Shown: one piece after another, positions 44,858-52,891 of the stretch | Layout: each line of letters begins with the position of its first letter | Position numbering within the stretch: the stretch's first letter is position 1 | Source of the DNA: Psilocybe azurescens | Taxonomy: Eukaryota > Basidiomycota > Agaricomycetes > Agaricales > Agrocybaceae | Assembly (NCBI GenBank): GCA_023853785.1 | Contig: JAJIRX010000235.1 | Span: forward strand, 1 to 52,891 | Direction: 5' to 3' | DNA length: 52,891 bases | Program-made: the position numbers and the translations under genes | Notes under the pieces: generated by a model | Database searches by the model: none | Told to the model about the DNA's origin: nothing | What the model saw: the letters and a program-made list of their open reading frames with translations, nothing else

Positions 44858-47830
44858 TCACTCCAAACCATCCACATCCTCCTCCGCATCCCTGCCCATA
44901 TCCAACTTCCTCTTCCTTCCAGGCATAGCCTTGCCCGCACCATACCCCACCCCGGCCTTCTTCCGCAATACCTCGATGTCCTGCTCGGCCTCCTCCGCCC
45001 ACTCCAGCACCAAATGCCGCCCGAGGAAATGGGTATGCCGGAGGGTATTATACGCGTTCTCCGCTTCATGCCGTGACACGAACTCGAGGAAAGCGAAACC
45101 GCGCGAACGAGAGTCGAATTTCTTGGGAGACGCACGGATTTGAGATGTCCATGAGCACTATCATATTAATGGGAAATCAGTCATCTGGAACAAAAAAGAA
45201 AAAGAAAAGGCGAATAAAAAACGCACCCAAACAAATCCCGCATATCCTTCTTCGTAGCCTCAAACGGCACATTCTTCACAATCATCTTCGTCGTTCTGCT
45301 CTTGCCCGTCCCTGTCGCCTCATCCTTGCCTTTCTTACCCGCCTCGCCCTCATCCGCCCCGCGCCCAGCAAACGACACATGCAACGCATGCCCATCGAGC
45401 ACGAACCCCTGCACGCTCTTCATCGCCTGCCGCGCGCCCTCCGCGTCCTTGAAACCCAAGAACCCGTACCCCATGCTGAGACGCGCACTCCCGTCGGGGC
45501 GCTTCGGATCGGGCTTGGTCTGAACCCTAGCGAATGAGAACGAGGGAGGTGCGAGAATACTTTCGCGAGGCGTTCTTGCGTCGTCGCAAATGCGAGATTC
45601 TTGACGTACAATGTCGAGCCGCCGTGGATCGACGGCTCGCCTTCGCCTTCGCCTGCTCCGTCGCCCTGAGCAGTCCTGCAACTTGCTCATGAATGCGCAC
45701 CGCGTGCATCGCCGCCGTGGGCACTGCTGTTGTAGTGCCTTTCACAGGCGGCACAAAGCCCTCCACGAACATCCCCAGCGGGCCCTTCTCCAAATACACC
45801 ACCGAATTCCCCAGCCTCCTATACGCAACAGCGCTAAACCCCTTTTTCGCCTCATCCGGGATCACAAAGTCGACCACCGCCATCGTGCCGGCCGGCGGGA
45901 CCAGCACCCTGCTGAGTTCCCCATGAGGCTCGAACAGCTCCCGAATTTGGTCAGCGGTAGTCCCGTAGGGTATGTTCTTGACGAGGATGGTGGTATCTGA
46001 ACGCGCTTTGGAGCTGAACGACGACAAGAGCACGCCCTGCGATTCGAGGTACGATTTCGTCTCCTGGATGATGTGCGTCTCAGCGAGAGCGAGCTTCACG
46101 GCTGCGTTATCTCCCGTTTCTGGGTTCAGGATCTCCGACTTATCGATGTTCATACGCGCTGCGATCGAAGAGGCAACGGCATCGCTCTAGTGACAGATAA
46201 ACATAATTTGTTGGTTCAAGAAAAATTGTATTAACAAAACGACAAGTACGTACATTCATATACAGCATGCTCCAATTAAACTCCTGCCCCGCCATCGCCT
46301 TCCGCTTCGAATTCTTCTCCTCCTTCAAACTCTTCTTGTGGCCTTCACCCTCCGCTGCCTCCGGCTTGCCCTTCCTATCAACAGCCGCGAGTATATGGAG
46401 AAGACGCCCTTGGAACGATTTCCTGTCAAGAGCTTCGTACGCGGCTAGCGCGTCGGCGGGCTGAGCGAAGGTGACATAGGCCAGGCCTTTGTGCTGCTTT
46501 GTCGTAGAGTCGCGAGGGGTATGGATCTACAATGAGAGAATGCAAAACGTAAGAAAAATTCCGACGAATATGAAAGTAACGAAGATCAGAAAAGTTTCTA
46601 CTATCGGTATTCCGCAAAGGATCAACATGCCCGAAGGTCTGATGTCCCTATTTATTTTATACATCTTTAAGATGCTTGATGCGAAATAGATATTTACCTA
46701 GGGAAAAAGAGAGTCAGCACAAAGATTCGGAAAATATAATTTCAGAACATTGAGGACGAGGAAGAGAATCAGATAAATTTTCTACTATCGGTATTCCAAG
46801 AGGATCAGCATTCCCGAAGGTCTGATGTCCCTATATATATGTCATCTTTTTGTTCGTGTCTCGTACGAAACACAGAAGGGAAGTCAAGAAAAGAAGGAAA
46901 GCGATTCTCACCTGAGATATTTGTCCAAAGGGCTTGAACAGCGCCGCAAGCTCCTCATCCGTACATGAAAACGCAAGATTTCGGACGAACAATCGGGACG
47001 TTTGAAGGATCGTTTCTTTTGTAGGGTCGACAGACTGAGAAGCGTCAACCGTTATGGGGACAGATGCCTATGAAAAATATAAGTCAATGCCAAGTGCTCA
47101 GAACAAAGTATTGAGGTATGCATACCGTCGCAGTTTTCTTTTCCGGCTCGCCGCCGTCCCTCTTCGTCCTGCTCAAAAACCCGCTCCTCAACATCAACGG
47201 CGGCAGACATTCTCTGGCGCATCCACTCCAGATCAGATATCGTCCCCTGTGTTGACTATCGTCCTCGTGAGCTGGGACTGTCGCAGCCGAATCAGCTGGC
47301 ACCGCAACAGGTACAGGTGCAGGAGCGGCCTCGTTCGCCCATGCGGGGCCTTTCTTCTTTCCATGATCTTCATGAATTCTTCGCGCTGTTTGTCACCCTT
47401 GGCGGGTGTCTGAGTGGAAGAATCTTTTGATTTTGGCGAGGAGGCAGAGGCAGCATTGCTACCTGAGAGCCAGGTATCGGGATCTAGACGCTGTCGTTTA
47501 TGCGGTCGTGGTGCATCTGCTGCTCCCTACAATACAACTGTTAAACACAAAAAAAAATAGATGATAAATAGAAGAAAAACACACCTCAGAAACACCGACA
47601 GTAATCCTCGTCGAATCGATGAAAGTCTTATCAAACCACCTCTGCGCCTTCTGCGCCTCGTCCTCCGACTTAAAGCCCACAAACCCAAAGCGCCGCGAGG
47701 TTCCGTCCGACTTGGACGAGACTTTCACATCGGTGAGGGTCCCGCCTGGGCCTCCCTTCTGCTCAAAGTGCTCGCGGAGTCTGGCTGGCGTCACATAGAC
47801 AGGCAAATTCTTGATAATAAGCCGGGACAT
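44858..47830 (-). CDS. mrd1: Multiple RNA-binding domain protein Mrd1 (five RRMs)
   Basis: Mrd1 binds pre-rRNA and U3 in the nucleolus and is needed for small-subunit rRNA processing. Start MSRLIIKNLPVYV at 47830, stop at 44858. Five RRMs are visible by their RNP motifs: LIIKNLPVYV with RRFGFVGF; RLFVRNLAFSC with HKGLAYVTF; TTILVKNIPYG with MAVVDFV; STLYVKNLAFAT with GYGFLGF; KMIVKNVPFEA with RGFAFLEF. The end is DAEEDVDGLE. Frame is restored by one added base at each of 47245-47248, 45664-45666 and 45544-45546, all homopolymers. The intron inside RRM2 (46527-46911) is 385 nt and contains a direct repeat, while other introns are about 50-60 nt. Confidence 0.93.
46595..46651. repeat. Direct repeat 1 in mrd1 intron
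   Basis: Block running from TTTCTACTATCGGTATTCC to CCCGAAGGTCTGATGTCCCT, repeated about 183 bp further on with few differences. Confidence 0.8.
46779..46836. repeat. Direct repeat 2 in mrd1 intron
   Basis: Second copy of the block at 46595-46651, again within the 385-nt intron. Suggests local tandem duplication of intron sequence. Confidence 0.8.
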
Positions 47831-48056
47831 TAGATAAAAATACACTGCTATTTGTATTAGCTTGAGGAAGGGAGAGAAAAGAAAACAACGGATACCGACC
47901 TGAGGGATCTGAACAGAAGAAAAAATGCAGAGAATTTATATGATGAACCCTAATTTTTGAGCCTCCGCGCGGGTATCGCCGTGTGCGCCCTCACGCGCAA
48001 TCAATCGTCCTAAATCAGTTGTAGCTTGCGGCTCCGACCAGAATCTCTTGAGTCTT

Positions 48057-48983
48057 ATGGCTACTACCAAACCCAAAACAGTGTTCTCTGACGAGAAGAA
48101 TCCCAGAGGAATCCCAAAGCGCCTTTCATTGTACGCTCTACTGTGTTCTCGTTAATATCAAGGTCACTCAAAAGGGATCTGCAATATTAGGCAGACGTCG
48201 ATGAATACATAGGCAACCCCGACGCCGGTGTCGAATCCACACTAAAAAGCTTCCAAGATGCCCTGGCGTACGCGTTTCTCTCGCCTATTCTGCCTTGACA
48301 ACCTCAGTGAAACATGGTCTCGTTCTGGAAGCTCAGCAAGTACCGATACATGGACTCCAGTCTGACGCAGCGTCGGGCGAGCCTTGAGGAGAAAATCCCT
48401 GATATTAGGAAGACGCTGGATATGGTGGAATATCTCCAAGAACGAAGAGTGAGCACCCATTCGTCAAATGACACTGGATTTGTTGATGTTGAAGATCTTA
48501 TTAGGAAGGCAAGAGCAAAGCTCAGGACGATGAGGACGACCTCGAAGAAGATCTGGAGGAGGAAAGCGACGGTCCTGCTAAACCTCTCACCACTACATTC
48601 GAGTTGAATGACACGCTCTACGCTGAGGCCGAGCTCGAAGACACGGACACTGTATATCTATGGCTCGGGGTACGTCCGTCTATTACACCACAACACATCG
48701 AATATCACATCTAAAAACCAACATCCAACACCAGGCCAACGTTATGCTATCGTACAAGCTCCCAGCCGCCATCGCCCTCCTAAAAGCCAAACTCGACACA
48801 GCACAAACAAGTCTGAACAACACCATCGAAGATCTCGAATTCCTGCGAGAGCAGCTCACGATCATGGAAGTAAACACCGCTCGCGTGTACAACTGGGACG
48901 TCAAACGCAGACGAGAGAAACGAGAGAAGGAGCAAAAGGCGCAACCACCGCCGTTGCAAAATGAGGGGTTGTTGGGCATGTAA
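48057..48983 (+). CDS. pac10: Prefoldin subunit 3 (VBP1/Pac10-like)
   Basis: Alpha-class subunit of the hexameric prefoldin chaperone that delivers unfolded actin and tubulin to the CCT chaperonin. Exons: 48057-48130, 48191-48267, 48337-48448, 48505-48669, 48735-48983. Coiled-coil arms flank the family core: ADVDEYIGNPDAGVE, ALAKYRYMDSSLTQRR, SLEEKIPDIRKTL, FELNDTLYAEAELED, VYLWLGANVMLSY, IEDLEFLREQLT and VNTARVYNWDVKRRRE. Total 677 nt; adding one G at 48119-48121 turns the end of exon 1 into NPRGIPKAPFI and gives 225 aa in frame. An acidic stretch (DDEDDLEEDLEEE) is an insert in a loop between the arms. Confidence 0.93.
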
Positions 48984-49525
48984 ACTATCGATGCATACGA
49001 CTGACTTCCCGAGCTATTTTATTTCTGTTGCTTTTAACTCCTATCATGGGGTCCAATCCAGTGTGATCGTAAGCTTCAGCATCGGTGCATATGACCTTCC
49101 TCCTTACCACATAATGAAAAATCAAAATATCATTTGCTCTCTAACGCCTATCGGATCGTTTCTCCTATATTACCCTCCGGCGAAAAAACCTTCCGAGGTT
49201 ATGTTATTATCCCCAACCTCTTTAAATCCCAATGTTTGGACATAAGATAGCAATCGCGGCATCGAGCTTACTTGTTACAAACACATTCTCCCTCCTGTCA
49301 AGTCAAAAAAACCAGACAAAGCGGCTGCTCATTGGTCATTGGTAACTGACAATGCTTCTATTCATCCAGTCACTGACAAACGGTGCGAAAGTTCCTGATC
49401 CGGAGCCAAGATAAACCAATCCGGATCCATCCAAGACCGACCCCACCCATGCCTCGCCTAAGCACTGGATTCGATTCCAGAAATTCTCAATGTGTCTATT
49501 TTCGTTCACGAGGAGTTGTGGGGAG
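48984..49525. other. Intergenic, prefoldin 3' flank and transporter promoter
   Basis: No gene recognised; holds the 3' flank of the prefoldin gene and the upstream region of the transporter. Confidence 0.5.
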
Positions 49526-49533
49526 TATATAAG
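49526..49533 (+). promoter_or_regulatory. TATA box of the SV2/SVOP-like transporter
   Basis: TATATAAG 81 bp before the ATG at 49607. Confidence 0.6.
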
Positions 49534-49606
49534 TAACAAATTTCATCCACCCTCCCTGGTCCCGGTCCCGGTCACCCTCAAAACTAGGATACTTACATTG
49601 CCCTTC

Positions 49607-52440
49607 ATGACCATGCCCGACGACACCATCCAGCAGAACTCTGACGATCTCCACGACGAAAAGTCCCCTATCGATGTATCAGAGAAAGCCTCCCATACGA
49701 CCCACAGCTCCGTCGAGAATCTCTACCAAGATGACGGCTCATTGGAGCCAATTTACTATGCGAAAACGTTGGTCCTCAACCGTGCGATCGAAGAGATAGG
49801 GATGGGGAAGTACCAGGTGCGTTGCGTTCAAGAGTTCAAATGCTTCATAATGCATGAAGCATGAAGACCGGATGGAAAGCTAATCAATCTTCCGACATGT
49901 CGATTCACCGTTGCAGTACATGCTCTTCCTCGTATCAGGCTTTGGGTGGTTCGCGTAAGCATCATTATCCTTCTTCAAACCCAATCTCCAAAATTCACTG
50001 ACACAAATAATAAATTCAATCATGCAGAGATAGCGTATGGCCCGTACGTCCAAACCCATCCATCTCGACAGTCAAGACTCACACGTTCTATCTACCATTC
50101 TAAATTTAAAACATACCCCGATAAAACAACCAGCTGATAACAGGGCTCATCCTCACCCCAGTCGTCGACGAGTTCGGATTCACACCCCCATTCCTCAGTC
50201 TCGCGGCGAACGCAGGCCTTCTGGTCGGGGCCGTGTTCTGGGGCCTGGGTTGCGATATCTGGGGAAGACGGTGCGTCGTTCACTCCAGACTTAAACTTTA
50301 AATCCATTACACGTCCACGTCTTTGTTTCTGTCTTCTCCACGTACTGCATACTACGTACTTATCCGATCGTATGCTATGCAATTACTTACAGATGGTGCT
50401 TTAACATCACGTTATTCCTCGCTGGGGTATTCGGTCTCGCCGCTGGAGGGTCGTCGAATTTTATCACGTTAGCATCTTTGCTCGCCGTCATGGGCGTCGG
50501 CGTTGGAGGTAAGTAGCAAAATTTAACCTGGCAAATCCTCATGCACACGACGCAAACTGCGATCCCAAATACTGTACTAATATGAACCTATCTTTCTAGG
50601 AAACCTTCCCATAGATTCAGCAGTCTTCCTAGGTCAGCAACCAATGCGATATTAATACTCCAAGACTTTATTTTTGCAATTCCAAGTCTCTAACCAATCA
50701 AATACTCTATCTAGATTTCGTCCCAGCCTCCCGCCAATACCTCCTCACATTCATGTCCATATTCTGGTGCCTCGGCCAGCTCCTAGTCAACCTCGTACGT
50801 CCTGCTTCTTCCTCTTCCCTTCCCCGATATTTAATCACAGCAAAGACTAACTAATACGCCTACCTAACCATTTGCACAGCTCGCCTGGCCCCTAATCGCC
50901 AACTTCTCCTGCCCCGTCGCCTCCCCTCCTCCCCCAGCCCTGCGCACGCTCCGACAACATGGGCTGGCGCTATTCTCTTCCTCCTCGGCGGGATAACCCT
51001 CCTCCTTTGGGGCGCCCGATTCTTCCTCTTCGACCTCGCCGAGAGCCCGCGCTATCTAATAGGCAAAGGCCGCGACGCAGAGGCGGTGTCCATCATCCAC
51101 CGCATCGCGGCGTATAATCGCACCACGTCCTCGTTGACCATTGAACAGCTTACATCTATCGGTGCTTATTCTGACGAGAAAAATGAAAAGAGCACTAGTG
51201 GAGGGGGAGGAGGAGGAAAAGTGTGGTCTTTGACCCGCACGTCGGACTTCACGTTGGATCATGTCAAATCGCTATTCCGCACAAGGAAAATCGCGTATTC
51301 TACTTCTCTTCTAATATCGTGTGGTGCGTAGATCCAATACATTCCTGGTTCAGATCTAACCAAATGGTATCAATAATGAAAATATAGGCATAATCGGCCT
51401 CGCTTCCACGCTGTACAACAACTTCCTATCATTCCTGTAAAGTCTCTTTCTTGTATCCCATAAATATCACACTAAACCAAACCTCCCAAAAGATTGAACA
51501 GCAAAGGCGCACACTTCGACGACGCGTCTCTCAACATCACATACCGCAATGTAAGTAACCCAACCACTCTTTCATCCCCTCGCAATTTCCCTCTCTAAAC
51601 ATAACCATACACTGACTAATCCAAACCATCTCATACACACAGACTTTTATCCTCAGCGTCGTAGGGATACCCGCCGCATTCTTCGCAACATGGCTAGTCG
51701 AGATCCCCCAACTCGGACGACGAGGCGCGCTCGCTACATCTGCAGGTACGCATGGATTCCCCAAATCTTTACTATCAGCTCTCCTCTAATCGACACTCAT
51801 CCTTTGACTGCTTCACATTCACTCGCCCCTTCTGAATCCACCCTCATCCTTCGCTCATTATCTCACCCTATAAAAATACACAGCCCTCACAGGCGCATTC
51901 CTATTCGCGACCACCACCGCGCGGACCTCAAACGCCCTCCTGGGGTGGAACTGCGGATATTCTTTCTTCAGCAACGTAAGTGTCCAGCTTCTCTCGAATC
52001 TACACCCAATCGCCAGAACATTAAATCTAAAAACAACCCTAAACCTAAAAACGAAACGAGATCTAAACTTAACGTGAACCTATACCTGATAACTGACAAC
52101 TGATAACTTTGAATAGGTCATGTACGGCATCCTATACGCTATCTCTCCGGAGATCTTCCCGCCAAAGATAGAGGGACAGGCAATGGGCTGACAGCAGCTG
52201 CGACCCGCGTTTTCGGGCTCATCGTAAGTCCTTCCATCCTTCTTCTTTTCCTTCCCAAATCCCCTGCCGTATTGCATACTACTTAATTAACGATGCATGT
52301 CTTACTAGGCACCCATCATCGCACTCTACGCTGATATAACGACATCCGTCCCTGTATACATCTCAGGAGCACTCATCATCTTCGCGGGAGGACTAGCGCT
52401 ATTGCTGCCTTACGAACCTAGAGGGAAAGCCTCCATGTAG
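49607..52440 (+). CDS. MFS transporter, SV2/SVOP-like
   Basis: Twelve-helix proton-coupled type transporter of the plasma membrane or endomembranes; substrate unknown. The start MTMPDDTIQQ opens an acidic N-tail, then ALxEIGMGKYQ and YMLFLVSGFGWFADSVWP. Motif A-like GCDIWGRR follows GLLVGAVFWGL, and VMGVGVGGNLPIDSAVFLDF plus SRQYLLTFMSIFWCLGQLL are hallmarks of this fungal subgroup. NMGWRYSLF, DLAESPRYLIGKGRD and a Gly-rich loop near 51205-51225 precede the second half, which includes YAISPEIFPPK and GNGLTAAATRVFG. Ten or so introns. Frame breaks: the C-rich tract 50920-50940, TT at 50978-50979 and AAA at 52164-52166 (one A short). Ends PYEPRGKASM. Confidence 0.82.
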
Positions 52441-52891
52441 GAAATAGATGTCGAAGGTCGACGCATATCAGCCGAACTTTCATGTTTAATCCTAATAAGA
52501 AGGGCGTGGTACCATTAGACTTGACAGAATTGAGAACATACTCATAATTCGACATCGGAAAAGCATGACGGTACATAGGACGACTACGTAAATAATGGAT
52601 CAAACGTGTATAACATTGAAGAAACGAAGATGTCGGAATTAAAAGCCGTTTGTGAGACGTCCAGTGCTAAGATAGGCGTCACTACTATTCAACACCTGTT
52701 TATGTAAGCAAAAACTGACCATTTCGCTCTCCCTTCTCTGTTTCCACAACATATTCTGCATTCGGAGACCAGGGTGTAGTTAGGATGCATTGGTATCACT
52801 CTCAGGTTTCATATCTATAAAATACTTTCCCTTGTCAAGTAGTAGGGCTTACAAATTTTGAATTTTCTTCGAAGTCCCCAATGTCTTCCAA
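52441..52891. other. 3' flank, no gene recognised
   Basis: Sequence after the transporter stop to the end of the window; nothing supportable seen. Confidence 0.45.

Noticed and set aside
1..52891. tRNA genes, rRNA genes, CRISPR arrays, biosynthetic cluster
   Set aside because: No B-box matching GGTTCGANTCC, no regularly spaced repeats with unique spacers and no polyketide, peptide or terpene synthase were seen.

Overview
The window reads as nuclear DNA of an agaricomycete (mushroom-forming basidiomycete). Genes are split by many short GT-AG introns of about 37-65 nt with branch points close to the acceptor. The gene set includes a class I hydrophobin, a MYND-finger protein, a serine/proline-rich single-pass membrane protein and a polytopic membrane protein of a kind I associate with agaricomycetes, next to conserved eukaryotic housekeeping genes. 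All calls come from reading the sequence by eye; no database search was possible.

Layout. 0.5-6.6 kb: a rhodanese-domain gene (+), the ESCRT-II subunit VPS36 (-) and a mucin-like membrane protein (+). 6.6-12.5 kb is repeat-rich: an 892-bp terminal-inverted-repeat element with an 8-bp target duplication, and two diverged copies of a low-copy sequence, one of them split by a 740-bp GATTC-rich element. 12.5-14.8 kb: SRP9 (-) and a mitochondrial 2-oxodicarboxylate carrier (+) diverge from a 217-bp promoter. 17.0-17.6 kb: hydrophobin (+). 20.2-24.7 kb: a seven-TM protein (-) and an MFSD1-like transporter (+). 24.6-32.6 kb: a direct tandem duplication of about 3.7-4.0 kb, each copy carrying one gene for the same polytopic membrane protein (-). 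33.1-35.1 kb: a histidine-rich hydrophilic protein (+). 35.5-41.6 kb: a SHPRH/Irc20-type SNF2-RING protein (-). 42.2-44.1 kb: a MYND pseudogene and a MYND gene (+). 44.9-52.4 kb: MRD1 (-), prefoldin subunit 3 (+) and an SV2/SVOP-like transporter (+). I found no tRNA, rRNA or CRISPR array.

The genes do not form one pathway. They touch endosomal sorting, protein targeting to the ER, mitochondrial transport, rRNA processing, cytoskeletal protein folding, genome maintenance and membrane transport, as expected for an ordinary fungal chromosome arm.

The most pervasive oddity is technical or evolutionary. Most conserved genes carry one or more single-base indels, usually one base missing from a short homopolymer. 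Correcting each one restores both the family consensus and an exact multiple-of-three coding length. Because single-copy housekeeping genes are affected (SRP9, prefoldin 3, MRD1, VPS36), consensus sequencing error is the simplest explanation. Predicted proteins from this window should be frame-corrected before use. I found no convincing undescribed system; the best leads are the tandem duplication with its nested small elements, the GATTC element with its internal hairpin and possible coding remnant, and the histidine-rich protein.
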